Source of the DNA: Colwellia sp. BRX10-3
Lineage (GTDB): Bacteria > Pseudomonadota > Gammaproteobacteria > Enterobacterales > Alteromonadaceae
DNA length: 64,000 nt
Direction: 5' to 3'
Assembly: GCF_014077505.1 (NCBI RefSeq)
Contig: NZ_JACGWA010000002.1
Location: 186,001-250,000, forward strand
Under the pieces are notes generated by a model. That model was not told the origin of the DNA. It saw only the letters and a program-made list of their open reading frames with translations, and did no database searches. A program made the position numbers and the translations under genes. Below, piece after piece: positions 45,016-55,293 of this stretch (the stretch's first letter is position 1; every line of letters begins with the position of its first letter).

Positions 45016-46281
45016 TTAAGTAATATTGTGTTGGTGCATATAGTGTTGTTTGTATTGTTTTAATTTTTCAAGCCTTTGCTGTGATATCGCTGCTTTAATC
45101 TCGAGCCCTTTTAAACCCTTTTCAACAAATGGCTTAGCCGTTACTTGGCTTAGTCTTTCAAATGCATTATAAAGAAATTCTTTTTGTCGGTATTTACGGG
45201 TTTCAAAACCTAAGCGACCAGTAAAGTCTGCTTGGCAACAAAGTAGAAAATCAAGAAACTCTTCTGGCTTGCGCCAAACATCTAGCTGGTTATAAAGTTT
45301 TAAAATAGTACTGGCTTCTAATTCAAATATTTTATGTACATGCAGATGAAATTGGCAAACTTTTAACGCTAAATTTTTGTGTGCTGTTGGTACCCGCAAA
45401 CGTTCACACAGTTCCTCTATTAAAGGTAAACCTGCTGTTTCATGACCAGGATGAGAAGGTAACTGTTCATTTTCAGTTAACGATTTACCTAAATCATGGC
45501 AAACACTGGCGAACCTAACGCTAGTTTTTGCTGAAAGTAACACTGCTTGCTTTAATACCATCATGGTATGTATTCCAGAACAAATCTCTGGATGCCATTT
45601 CTCAGGATTAGGAATACCCCATAAATTATGTAGCTCAGGCCAAAGTGATTTCAACGCTTGGCATTGATATAGCATTTGAAAAAACACTTCTGGATTAGCA
45701 TCGGCTAAGCTTCGCTCCATCTCTTGCCATATTCGTTCACCAGAAAGGCTTAATAATTCGCCACTTTCGCTGAGCTTTGTCATCAAGGTCATTGTTTCTG
45801 CCGCTATGGTAAAACCATACTCATGGTAGCGAGCGGCAAAACGAGCAACGCGTAAAACTCGAAGTGGGTCTTCAATAAAAGCGGCTGAAACGTGACGCAA
45901 TTTGCGATTGTTGAGATCTATTTGGCCGTTGTAAGGGTCAATTATTTTACCGTTTTTATCCATCGCCATCGCATTAATGGTGAGATCTCTTCGCATTAAG
46001 TCTTCTTCGAGGGTAACGCTCGTTGATGCATTGCAATTAAAACCGGTGTAGCCTTGGCCAGCTTTTTTTTCTGTGCGTGCTAATGCGTATTCTTGTTTGC
46101 TTTTTGGATGAATAAATACTGGAAAATCTTTGCCTACTTGTATAAAACCAAGGCTGAGCATTTCGTCGACACTGGAGCCAACAACTACATAGTCATTGTC
46201 AACAACGGCGCGATTGAGTAGAGAATCGCGCACGGCGCCCCCGACAAGAAAAGTGTTTAGTTGCTGCATTTTATTTGCCAT
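45016..46281 (-). CDS. cca: CCA tRNA nucleotidyltransferase with HD domain
   Basis: 421 residues (412 in E. coli). It adds or repairs the 3' CCA of tRNAs. The class II nucleotidyltransferase head has GGAVRDSLL, the catalytic DNDYVVVG (usually DxD) and the RRDLTINAMAMD motif. A neck/body domain follows with EDPLRVLRVARFAARY and GERIWQEMERSL, then an HD phosphohydrolase domain (ICSGIHTMMVLK...VCHDLGK, two His, HD pair), which marks the multifunctional gammaproteobacterial type. ygiM and ygiF, its neighbours in E. coli, are 11 kb away here. Confidence 0.95.
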   Translation of the reverse strand: MANKMQQLNTFLVGGAVRDSLLNRAVVDNDYVVVGSSVDEMLSLGFIQVGKDFPVFIHPKSKQEYALARTEKKAGQGYTGFNCNASTSVTLEEDLMRRDLTINAMAMDKNGKIIDPYNGQIDLNNRKLRHVSAAFIEDPLRVLRVARFAARYHEYGFTIAAETMTLMTKLSESGELLSLSGERIWQEMERSLADANPEVFFQMLYQCQALKSLWPELHNLWGIPNPEKWHPEICSGIHTMMVLKQAVLLSAKTSVRFASVCHDLGKSLTENEQLPSHPGHETAGLPLIEELCERLRVPTAHKNLALKVCQFHLHVHKIFELEASTILKLYNQLDVWRKPEEFLDFLLCCQADFTGRLGFETRKYRQKEFLYNAFERLSQVTAKPFVEKGLKGLEIKAAISQQRLEKLKQYKQHYMHQHNIT

Positions 46282-46366
46282 TAAACGCTATAAACCTCTG
46301 AAAAATAAATAATATCGAATAATTAAATTGTTATAAAATAAATTTTAACACAATTGCACGTGATTT

Positions 46367-46395
46367 TTGACATATGATCGCGTTCAGGGTAATTT
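46367..46395 (+). promoter_or_regulatory. Sigma-70 promoter candidate for the gspA-gspB fusion
   Basis: TTGACA (46367-46372), 17-nt spacer, TAATTT (46390-46395), 32 nt before the ATG at 46427. Confidence 0.5.
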
Positions 46396-46426
46396 CACAG
46401 GGTCGTTTCATCAGTTAAGATTTACT

Positions 46427-48085
46427 ATGTATACAAGCTATTTTGGTTTAGAAGAAAAGCCATTTTCAATTGCGCCAAACCCTGATTATTTGTTTATGAG
46501 TGATCGTCATCGCGAAGCGCTTAATCACTTAACTTATGGTCTAGGTGATACCGGCGGATTTGTTTTGCTTACCGGTGAAGTAGGGACTGGCAAAACCACG
46601 CTAAGTCGTCGCTTAATGGAAAACTTGCCTGAAAATACGCAAGCCGCTTTTATTCTTAATCCAACCCTTTCTAGCCAAGAATTGTTAGCGACCCTTTGTG
46701 ATGAATTAAAAATTCGTTATCGTAAAACTGGTGCAACCCTAAAAACGCTCACTGATAAAATCCAACAGAAGTTACTTAAAAATCATAGTGATGATATTAA
46801 TACTCTGTTGATTATTGATGAAGCGCAGCATTTACAACCAGAAGTGTTAGAACAGCTTCGCTTGTTAACAAACTTAGAAACCAATACAAAAAAACTATTA
46901 CAAGTTATTTTAATTGGTCAACCTGAGCTACAGCAGTTATTGCAGCGTCGAGATTTACGCCAATTAGCGCAAAGAATAACTGCGCGTTATCATTTATTGC
47001 CGTTGAATAAGCAAGAAGTTGCTCAATATCTGAAACACCGTTTGTCAGTGGCAAAATGTTTTCGCAATATTTTTGATAAGAGCGCGGTCAATGCCATCCA
47101 TAAAACCTGCAAAGGTATCCCTCGCTTAATGAACCTGTTAGCAGAACGCTCTTTGATGAACGCCTATAACAGTAACAATGCCGTGGTTAATCGTAAAATT
47201 GTACTACAAGCGGCTCACGATGCCTTAGGTGATGAATTTCAAGTGAATCCGTGGTGGAGAAACTCGTGGATCAAAGCGGGTGGCCTAATGGGGGCATTAT
47301 GTTTAGTTTTAGTTGCAGGCGTTTGGTGGGGTGCTTATCAATCACGCGACATTGGCCAGTACACTCAAGTAACCGATGCTACTAAAAGTCAGGCTGATAC
47401 TATCGTTGAGCAAAAACAGCTAACTCATCAAGAAATACCTGCAACAGTAAGTAGCGCGGATGGCGTTAGTGGTGAGAGTAGTAATGCGATTAACAGTACC
47501 ACGAATCAACTTAGCTCTGTTGTTGATAAAAATAACACACAGTCGAAGCAAAACAAGGTCAACCCTGGAAATTCTGTCACTGAAACTACCCATGTTAAAA
47601 CTTCTAGCGACAATACTGTGATAGCGGATGATAAAAATGAATTTATTGCGAGTGAAAAAAAGTTAGCAGACTCACAAACCACAATGCAAAAAATTGTACC
47701 AGCGGTTAAAAAAGCAACGTCTAATAATTTCGTTGTTAAAGCTGAAGAAGGGGTGTCTGACGCGTTATTGGCAAGCTTTAAATCTGCCATCGAACAAACT
47801 CAGCAAAGTAACGAGCCGAGAGATAATTTCGCCGTGGAGAATAGTGAGCTAATTCCGCTGACACAAATGCCAACTTGGGTACAAGACGGTGTGCCTTCGC
47901 TTGCGTTTGAAATGCACATTTATGCGAGTGATGGTCAAGGTTGGGTCAGGGTGAATGGTCGTGATCGTTATGAAGGAGATTATATTGGTCGTGAATTACT
48001 ACTCAGTGAAATACTGCCACAGCAGGTTGTTCTTAGCTTTAGAGGTGAAAAGTTCACCATGGCAGCGCTATCTTCTTGGAATTAG
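46427..48085 (+). CDS. Fused type II secretion GspA-like ATPase and GspB-like domain
   Basis: 552 residues from ATG 46427, where the family start (MYTSYFGLEEKPFSIAPNPD) lies; an in-frame TTG at 46367 coincides with a -35 box. The cytosolic AAA domain (1-~275) has Walker A GEVGTGKTT (50-58) and Walker B LLIIDEAQHL, as in ExeA/GspA. A membrane helix (~284-303) and a 180-residue Ser/Thr/Asn/Lys-rich linker follow. The last ~65 residues (VPSLAFEMHIYASDGQGWVR, RYEGDYIG, LSEILPQQVVLSFRGEKF) match the periplasmic GspB (T2SSB) domain. In Aeromonas ExeA and ExeB are separate proteins and ExeA ends in a peptidoglycan-binding domain, absent here. It probably helps insert the GspD secretin. No other gsp gene is in the window. 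Confidence 0.85.
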   Translation: MYTSYFGLEEKPFSIAPNPDYLFMSDRHREALNHLTYGLGDTGGFVLLTGEVGTGKTTLSRRLMENLPENTQAAFILNPTLSSQELLATLCDELKIRYRKTGATLKTLTDKIQQKLLKNHSDDINTLLIIDEAQHLQPEVLEQLRLLTNLETNTKKLLQVILIGQPELQQLLQRRDLRQLAQRITARYHLLPLNKQEVAQYLKHRLSVAKCFRNIFDKSAVNAIHKTCKGIPRLMNLLAERSLMNAYNSNNAVVNRKIVLQAAHDALGDEFQVNPWWRNSWIKAGGLMGALCLVLVAGVWWGAYQSRDIGQYTQVTDATKSQADTIVEQKQLTHQEIPATVSSADGVSGESSNAINSTTNQLSSVVDKNNTQSKQNKVNPGNSVTETTHVKTSSDNTVIADDKNEFIASEKKLADSQTTMQKIVPAVKKATSNNFVVKAEEGVSDALLASFKSAIEQTQQSNEPRDNFAVENSELIPLTQMPTWVQDGVPSLAFEMHIYASDGQGWVRVNGRDRYEGDYIGRELLLSEILPQQVVLSFRGEKFTMAALSSWN

Positions 48086-48152
48086 TTAAAATCGTTTGGA
48101 GTATTTTTAAAATAATTTCGAAGTGAGTAAATATATATTTATTAAATAGCGC

Positions 48153-48185
48153 TTTAACCACCAGCCTTTGCGACTGATGGTTAAA
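48153..48185. terminator. Bidirectional terminator between gspAB fusion and leuD
   Basis: TTTAACCACCAG / CTGATGGTTAAA (48153-48164 / 48174-48185), 11 of 12 bases paired, between convergent genes. Confidence 0.65.
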
Positions 48186-48194
48186 ATATTTCGC

Positions 48195-48791
48195 TTACTG
48201 CCAAGCGGGCATTTTGGCTTCGTAATCTTCTATTTTTGTAAGTTTATTTAGCGTCCAACCGACACTATCAACACCGTTTTCTAAGCAATATTTATGAAAA
48301 GGTGCAATGTTAAAACTATATTGCGCACTTTCTGTTTTAACCGTGCTTGCTGTTAAATCAACAGTAATATGCTGCAGACCCTTCTCTGATTGCTGGAATA
48401 GTGTCGCTATTTCTGCTTCTGTTAAAGTAACCGGCAAAATGCCAATATTGATACAGTTAGCATAGAAAATATCGGCAAAGCTAGAGGCGATAATCACTTT
48501 AAAACCATATTCTTGTAGTGCCCAAGGTGCATGTTCTCGACTTGAACCACAACCAAAGTTTTCACCCGTAAGTAAAATGCTAGCGCCTTGATATTTTAGC
48601 TCATTAAGAATAAATTCAGGGTTATCTTCTTTGCCTGCATTATCTAAATAGCGCCAATCGTTAAATAAATGTTGGCCAAAACCTGTTCGAGTAGTTTTTT
48701 GTAAAAATTGTTTTGGGATGATTTGGTCAGTATCAACATTCGCTGCGTCCAATGGCACAACTAAACCATAATGTTGGGTAAAATTTTCCAT
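48195..48791 (-). CDS. leuD: 3-isopropylmalate dehydratase small subunit LeuD
   Basis: 198 residues (201 in E. coli). The swivel domain of isopropylmalate isomerase, with [34 protein letters not shown] (substrate-binding serine loop) and [17 protein letters not shown]. It forms a heterodimer with LeuC and converts 2- to 3-isopropylmalate. Last gene of the leuABCD operon; its start codon follows the leuC stop with one base between. Confidence 0.97.
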   Translation of the reverse strand: MENFTQHYGLVVPLDAANVDTDQIIPKQFLQKTTRTGFGQHLFNDWRYLDNAGKEDNPEFILNELKYQGASILLTGENFGCGSSREHAPWALQEYGFKVIIASSFADIFYANCINIGILPVTLTEAEIATLFQQSEKGLQHITVDLTASTVKTESAQYSFNIAPFHKYCLENGVDSVGWTLNKLTKIEDYEAKMPAWQ

Positions 48792-48792
48792 G

Positions 48793-50211
48793 TTATGCTC
48801 CTTGAACTTTTGAGTTGATAGTGGTTAAGTCGACAAAATGTCCGGCAATAGCAGAGGCGGCAGCTAACTCGGGGCTAACTAAGTGCGTACGACTACCGCG
48901 GCCTTGTCGGCCTTCAAAATTACGGTTACTGGTTGAAGCACAACGGTCGCCTTCGGTTAATACATCATCATTCATACCTAAACACATTGAACAACCCGGT
49001 AAGCGCCATTCAAAGCCAGCATCTATAAAGGTTTGTGCTAAGCCTTCAGCTTCTGCTTGTGCTTTAACACGATAAGAGCCCGGTACTACAATCGCATCAA
49101 CCGTTGGTGAAACTTTTTTGCCTTTAGCAATTGCCGCTGCAGCGCGTAAATCTTCTATTCTAGAGTTTGTACATGAGCCAATAAAAACTTTATTAATAGT
49201 TATGTCGGTAATTTTTGTACCAGCCGTTAAGCCCATGTATTTTAAAGCTGCAATACAAGAATCTCGCTCAACAGGGTCAGAGAAATCTTCCGGTGAAGGC
49301 ACAACATTATCAATTTGGGTAACTTGCCCTGGTGTTGTTCCCCACGTTACTTGAGTTTTAATATCTTTTGCTTCAAGCGTTAAGTAACTATCGAAAGTTG
49401 CACCAGTGTCTGATTTTAGTTGCTGCCAATCACTAACAGCTTGCTGCCATACTTCGCCTTTTGGCGAGTAGTCTTTGCCTTTTAAGTATTCAAACGTGGT
49501 TGCATCTGGCGCGATAAGGCCAGCTTTAGCACCAAATTCAATGCTCATATTGCACACTGTCATACGCTCTTCCATGGTTAAGCGTTCAATGGCATCTCCA
49601 CAATATTCAACTACATAACCTGTTGCGCCAGCACTGCCTGTTTTACCAATAATGGCTAAAATAATGTCTTTAGCACTAATACCGGGAGCCACTTGGCCTT
49701 TAACTTCAATTCTCATGGTTTTAGCTTTAGTTTGACGTAACGTTTGTGTTGCAAATACATGTTCAACTTCAGACGTGCCAATACCAAATGCTAATGCGCC
49801 AAAAGCGCCATGTGTAGAGGTGTGTGAATCTCCACATACAATTACGGTGCCGGGTAAGGTTAAGCCTAGTTCTGGACCAATAACGTGCACAACCCCTTGG
49901 TTTTTATGGCCCATGTTAAACAACTCTACGCCAAACTCTTTACAGTTTTTTTCAAGCGTTCGCAATTGATTTGCTGCGCCTTCTCCTGCGGCATTAATTT
50001 CAATAAAGCGGGTAGAAATATTATGATCCATGGTCGCGATTGTACGTTCAGGGTGGCGCAACACACGATTATGAAATTTTAAATTGGCAAAAGCTTGTGG
50101 AGAGGTAACTTCGTGGATCAAGTGACGATCAACAAAGATCAACGGTGTTTCGTCGGCTTTTTCTTCAATAATATGACTTTGCCATAATTTTTCGTATAAC
50201 GTGGTTGCCAT
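48793..50211 (-). CDS. leuC: 3-isopropylmalate dehydratase large subunit LeuC
   Basis: 472 residues (466 in E. coli); carries the [4Fe-4S] cluster. Cluster ligands are in [14 protein letters not shown] (Cys near 350) and [10 protein letters not shown] (Cys near 410 and 413). [26 protein letters not shown] and [12 protein letters not shown] are further family markers. Translation is probably coupled to leuB: one base separates the leuB stop from the leuC ATG. Confidence 0.97.
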   Translation of the reverse strand: MATTLYEKLWQSHIIEEKADETPLIFVDRHLIHEVTSPQAFANLKFHNRVLRHPERTIATMDHNISTRFIEINAAGEGAANQLRTLEKNCKEFGVELFNMGHKNQGVVHVIGPELGLTLPGTVIVCGDSHTSTHGAFGALAFGIGTSEVEHVFATQTLRQTKAKTMRIEVKGQVAPGISAKDIILAIIGKTGSAGATGYVVEYCGDAIERLTMEERMTVCNMSIEFGAKAGLIAPDATTFEYLKGKDYSPKGEVWQQAVSDWQQLKSDTGATFDSYLTLEAKDIKTQVTWGTTPGQVTQIDNVVPSPEDFSDPVERDSCIAALKYMGLTAGTKITDITINKVFIGSCTNSRIEDLRAAAAIAKGKKVSPTVDAIVVPGSYRVKAQAEAEGLAQTFIDAGFEWRLPGCSMCLGMNDDVLTEGDRCASTSNRNFEGRQGRGSRTHLVSPELAAASAIAGHFVDLTTINSKVQGA

Positions 50212-50212
50212 G

Positions 50213-51334
<1,122 letters not shown>

Positions 51335-51421
51335 TTAAACCTATAAATATACTTAATAAATGAATCTGATTTACGGCTAACTCGGTTATCGTTAGCCTTA
51401 TTTTGTTTAATCGTCGTGCTA

Positions 51422-53017
51422 CTAAATTTGGCTTTGGCCGTCGATAGCTGCTTCTTGTTTAAAATCGGTTTTGAGTTCGGTTTTTAACTCGGCAATGGTG
51501 ATGGCACGATGAATACCATTAAGTGCATTAACTAAGGCGTGCCCTGATGCCTTAATTACATCGGTATCTAAGCCGTAACCATGGAAGTTTCGGCCTTGCC
51601 AAGACACAACGATGTCGGCCTTACCTAAGCCATCTTCACCTTCACCTTTGTTTGAGATTTTGTAATCGCTTACTTCAAATTCAATATCAATGGCTTTTTT
51701 AATCGCTCGATAAAGTGCGTCGACAGGGCCATTACCGGTTGCTGAGACAATTTTATCTTCATCACCTATGGCAAGTTTGATACTTGAAGTCGCAAACTCA
51801 CTGCCACCACTTTGAACATTTAGCGTTAGTAAACGATAAAAGTCTTGCTGGTCTTGCTGTTGAATATTAAAAAGTAATGCTTCTAAATCGTCATCGAAGA
51901 CTTGGCCTTTTTTATCCGCTAAGGCTAGAAAATCAGCGTAAAGGGTTTCAATTTCATAATCAGATTCTTGATAACCTAAGCTCTCCATGCGATGTTTAAT
52001 AACATGACGACCGCTGCGTGAGGTTAAATTTAACTTGGTTTTACTGATGCCGACGCTTTCTGGTGTCATAATTTCGTAGGTGTTACTAGCCTTAAGCATG
52101 CCGTCTTGATGAATGCCCGATGAATGACTAAAGGCATTGCCACCTACAATCGCTTTGTTTAATTGCACTGGCATATTACAAAGCTGACTGACTAATTTTG
52201 ACGTACGGGCAATTTCTTGATGATTAATTCGAGTATGCACGCCTAAGAATTCTTGGCGAGTTTTCATGATCATGGCCACTTCTTCAAGTGAACAATTACC
52301 TGCACGCTCACCAATACCGTTGATGGTACATTCAATTTGTCTTGCACCCGCTTGTACTGCCGACATTGAGTTAGCTACGGCTAAGCCTAAGTCGTTATGA
52401 CAATGTACAGAAATAACCGCTTGGTCGATATTAGGTACACGATTAAATAAAGTATCGATAATACCGCCAAATTCGTTAGGTAACGTATAACCAACAGTAT
52501 CTGGAATATTGACCGTGGTCGCACCCGCTATAATGGCTTGTTCAACCATGCGGCATAAATTATCAATCGGGGTTCTCCCCGCATCTTCGCATGAGAACTC
52601 GACATCATCGGTAAAACGTCGGGCATATTTAATCGCATGTACTGCCATGGCTTGCACGTCAGCAAAGCTTTTTTTCAATTTTTGTTGTACATGAACATCA
52701 GAAGTAGAAATAAAGGTATGAATACGAAATTGATCAGCGGGCTTTAATGCATCAGCACAGGCTTTAATATCGCCTTCTACTGCTCGAGCTAACGCACAGA
52801 CTCGTGAGTTTTTAACTGTGCGAGCTATTTCTTGAACTGATTCAAAATCACCTGGTGATGAAACTGGAAAACCCACTTCCATAATATCGACACCTAAGCG
52901 TTCAATAGCCAGAGCTATTTGTAATTTTTCGTGAACCGATAAACTCGCGTTTAACGCCTGTTCGCCATCACGCAAAGTGGTGTCGAAAATAATAACTTTA
53001 TCGTTAGAAATGCCCAT
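51422..53017 (-). CDS. leuA: 2-isopropylmalate synthase LeuA
   Basis: 531 residues (523 in E. coli). The first committed step to leucine: acetyl-CoA plus 2-oxoisovalerate. The HMGL-like TIM barrel has [17 protein letters not shown] (metal Asp, catalytic Arg), [14 protein letters not shown] (metal His pair), [14 protein letters not shown], and the linker [17 protein letters not shown]. The C-terminal LeuA regulatory dimer domain (~395-510), which binds leucine for feedback control, is intact. The operon is preceded by a leader peptide and attenuator. Confidence 0.97.
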   Translation of the reverse strand: MGISNDKVIIFDTTLRDGEQALNASLSVHEKLQIALAIERLGVDIMEVGFPVSSPGDFESVQEIARTVKNSRVCALARAVEGDIKACADALKPADQFRIHTFISTSDVHVQQKLKKSFADVQAMAVHAIKYARRFTDDVEFSCEDAGRTPIDNLCRMVEQAIIAGATTVNIPDTVGYTLPNEFGGIIDTLFNRVPNIDQAVISVHCHNDLGLAVANSMSAVQAGARQIECTINGIGERAGNCSLEEVAMIMKTRQEFLGVHTRINHQEIARTSKLVSQLCNMPVQLNKAIVGGNAFSHSSGIHQDGMLKASNTYEIMTPESVGISKTKLNLTSRSGRHVIKHRMESLGYQESDYEIETLYADFLALADKKGQVFDDDLEALLFNIQQQDQQDFYRLLTLNVQSGGSEFATSSIKLAIGDEDKIVSATGNGPVDALYRAIKKAIDIEFEVSDYKISNKGEGEDGLGKADIVVSWQGRNFHGYGLDTDVIKASGHALVNALNGIHRAITIAELKTELKTDFKQEAAIDGQSQI

Positions 53018-53063
53018 GTGTGTCCCTGATTAAAAGTGTTTACGCTAGATGACGAGCATAAAA

Positions 53064-53089
53064 AAACCCGCGGTAATTAGCGCGGGTTT
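53064..53089 (-). terminator. leu operon attenuator
   Basis: On the minus strand AAACCCGCG (53089-53081), CTAATTAC loop, CGCGGGTTT (53072-53064), then T-run: an intrinsic terminator 45 nt after the leader stop and 47 nt before leuA. Its 5' arm contains CCGCGC (53085-53080), complementary to GCGCGG (53143-53138) at the 3' end of the leader reading frame, giving an alternative antiterminator. Confidence 0.9.
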
Positions 53090-53133
53090 AGTGTTTTATT
53101 ATGTTGTCTATTTATTTTTCAAGCAATAAAAAC

Positions 53134-53196
53134 CTATCCGCGCGTAGATAATGTGAGGAGGAGGTTAATTCGAATCATGTTTGTGAATTTATTCAT
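53134..53196 (-). CDS. leuL: leu operon leader peptide
   Basis: A 20-codon frame upstream of leuA reading MNKFTNMIRINLLLTLSTRG and then TAG. Three consecutive CTC leucine codons plus a TTA sit in the second half, followed by the antiterminator segment (GCGCGG) that ends at the stop codon, and then by a hairpin with a T-run. CTC is an uncommon leucine codon in this AT-rich DNA, which would sharpen sensing of Leu-tRNA. The RBS is weak; a start at the internal ATG (53178) would still keep all leucine codons. The arrangement matches classical ribosome-mediated attenuation as in E. coli leuL, although the peptide sequence differs. Confidence 0.88.
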   Translation of the reverse strand: MNKFTNMIRINLLLTLSTRG

Positions 53197-53421
53197 TTAT
53201 GATTTAGCTTAAAGTTTTTGATTTAATAAATAGTTAGTAAGTTATTAATAGCGTACTTACTACTGTAATGTCAATTGTGATTTTGTTATATATTATAAGT
53301 GATGTGGTTTTTCTACTTTCATTAAGCCAAATTATCTCTATTGATTTATCGGAGGCTGATTTTTAACATATAACTTGTTAATATCTGCTGTCTATAACTT
53401 ACACTATTTCATGAGTTCAAA

Positions 53422-54465
53422 ATGCCAGCGAAAAGGTTTCTTTTAAATATTTCTCAAAATTATAGTTTTGCTATTTTAAGACCATTACAAGAAGCGATTC
53501 GTGATAGCAACAGAGAAGTTTATTGGTTCGTACAAGGTGATTCAGTTAATTTAACTTACTTTAGGGCGGACGATAAAGTATTAAATACTGTAGATGATGT
53601 TATGAAATATGATCCTGATGCTGTAATTTTTCCTGCCAATATAGCGCCAACATTTTTCCCTGGAATCAATGTCGCTGTTTTTCATGGCTTTGATGCCGGA
53701 AAAGTAGATAAAAAAGGCCTTAATGATCATTACAAAGTGCGTCATTGTTTTGATTTATATTGTACTCAGGGACCAGATTCGACTGTTGAATTTCAACGTT
53801 TAGCAGAGAAGCATCAGACCTTTACAGTGATTGAAACCGGTTGGTGTGCATTAGACCCTTTATTCTCAAACAACATGCTTGATAAAGTAGCTGCAAAGCC
53901 GACAATATTAATGTGTTCAACATTTTCTAAAAAATTAACTTGCGCCCCTCACCTTTTTGATAAGGTAAAGTCTTTAAGTGAGACAGGGAAATGGCATTGG
54001 TTAATTCAGTTTCATCCTAAAATGGATAAAAGCATTGTTGATAAATATAAATCAATTCAAAGTGAACACTTAACTTTTGTTGAAACTGATGATGTTATTC
54101 CACTGTTGAAGCAGGCAGATGTTATGGTTTGTGATACATCTTCAGTGCTTATTATGTTTTTATTACAAGGTAAGCCAGTTGTTACTTATAATAATATTTC
54201 ACCAGATGAATATTTAATTGACATTGATTCACCCGATAAGCTTGAGGAGTCAATAGAGTATGCGCTGCAAAAACCTCAATGTTTAATGGATAACATCCAA
54301 AAGTTTATTGATAGCACACACCCCTACATTGATGGAAAATCATCTTATCGCGTACTAGATGCGATTGATAAAGCTATTGAAGAAAAACCAAGTCTTAAAC
54401 CTAAGCCCCTTGATTTATTTAGACAATTTAAAATGCGTAAGCAATTACAGTACTGGAAATTTTAA
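53422..54465 (+). CDS. CDP-glycerol glycerophosphotransferase-like protein
   Basis: 347 residues, cytosolic, no membrane helix. Its layout is GT-B like and matches the CDP-glycerol:polyglycerol-phosphate transferase (TagB/TagF, PF04464) group: an early VFHGFDAGKVDKKG turn (the His-Gly loop), FQRLAEK, then IQFHPKMDKS (conserved His/Lys before the second domain) and DVMVCDTSSVLIMFLLQGKP, the 'D.S......KP' donor motif. In Gram-negatives such proteins add glycerol-phosphate or similar groups to surface glycans. The start is ATG 53422. It is a single gene on the plus strand facing the GT25 and Wzi-like genes, probably part of one surface-glycan locus. Confidence 0.8.
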   Translation: MPAKRFLLNISQNYSFAILRPLQEAIRDSNREVYWFVQGDSVNLTYFRADDKVLNTVDDVMKYDPDAVIFPANIAPTFFPGINVAVFHGFDAGKVDKKGLNDHYKVRHCFDLYCTQGPDSTVEFQRLAEKHQTFTVIETGWCALDPLFSNNMLDKVAAKPTILMCSTFSKKLTCAPHLFDKVKSLSETGKWHWLIQFHPKMDKSIVDKYKSIQSEHLTFVETDDVIPLLKQADVMVCDTSSVLIMFLLQGKPVVTYNNISPDEYLIDIDSPDKLEESIEYALQKPQCLMDNIQKFIDSTHPYIDGKSSYRVLDAIDKAIEEKPSLKPKPLDLFRQFKMRKQLQYWKF

Positions 54466-54497
54466 TCTTACGCACTAAAAATAGCGTTAGTAAGATA

Positions 54498-55241
54498 TTA
54501 AAACTCACCTGATATGTGCGTTTTTCTTAAGTACCATAAGTGTATTCTGTATTTGATATTACGAATGAAACTGGTGCTTTTAGTGCCATGAAACCCACCA
54601 TTTAATAGTGTTATATCACTGGCGAAGCTTTTATTTTCACTGATCGGATAAGGGCGTAAACCAAATACAGATAAGTCTAGTTCTTGGCAAAACTGCATAT
54701 CAATATCAACAGGACGATAGAACTTATCTCTTGAAAGCAGTTTTTTAGCACCGGCTAGGTTGAGCGTATAACCTGTTGCACAGTTAGGAATTTTTGTAAA
54801 ATTAATTAATTCAAACCGTTGATCTAATGAGCTGATTTGCTTTGGTTTATGATTTCTATTATCGGCTAGTTTAATTAGGTCGTATTTTTTTAAAGTATCG
54901 GTAAGTGAAAGCAATTCAATAAAATTTTTTTCGATAATCATGTCGTCTTCAAGAATTACTGCAAACTCTATATTTTCGGCGACCATTTTTCGCCAGACAT
55001 TTTTATGACTGATGTAACAGCCAATTTCACCTAAACTTAAATCAGCTCTGAAATACTTTCTATTGAGTATTGCTGAATACTCAATATTGATTTCTGTCTT
55101 CGTTAAATTATTACCCTTTACTGCAGGGATTCTTTCGTAGTTAATTTCGTTCCTTGAAAGTTGTTCGTCCATACTCAACATTCGTTCCTGTGCACAGTCT
55201 AAATTGATGACATATACAGGACAGTGGTTGGCTAATGACAT
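54498..55241 (-). CDS. Glycosyltransferase family 25 protein
   Basis: 247 residues from ATG 55241 (GAGGAAG RBS just upstream; the longer frame to 55310 runs into the Wzi-like gene and adds an atypical N-terminus). GT25 proteins (LOS galactosyltransferases) share CPVYVINLDCAQERMLSMD at the start, IPAVKGNNL, SLGEIGCYISHKNVWRKM, AVILEDDMIIEKNF (the DxD-like EDD) and the C-terminal YGTAGY-like NCATGYTLNLAGAKKLL. It probably adds a sugar to LPS or a capsule. It lies 50 nt after the Wzi-like gene on the same strand. Confidence 0.87.
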   Translation of the reverse strand: MSLANHCPVYVINLDCAQERMLSMDEQLSRNEINYERIPAVKGNNLTKTEINIEYSAILNRKYFRADLSLGEIGCYISHKNVWRKMVAENIEFAVILEDDMIIEKNFIELLSLTDTLKKYDLIKLADNRNHKPKQISSLDQRFELINFTKIPNCATGYTLNLAGAKKLLSRDKFYRPVDIDMQFCQELDLSVFGLRPYPISENKSFASDITLLNGGFHGTKSTSFIRNIKYRIHLWYLRKTHISGEF

Positions 55242-55293
55242 GTTAACTTCCTCTGACTTTATTTGTTTTTTAGTAAATGAAAATAACTTTAAC

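Noticed and set aside
46367-46426. Upstream start (TTG 46367) for the GspA-GspB fusion
   Set aside because: The TTG is part of a TTGACA promoter hexamer and the family N-terminus begins at the ATG 46427.
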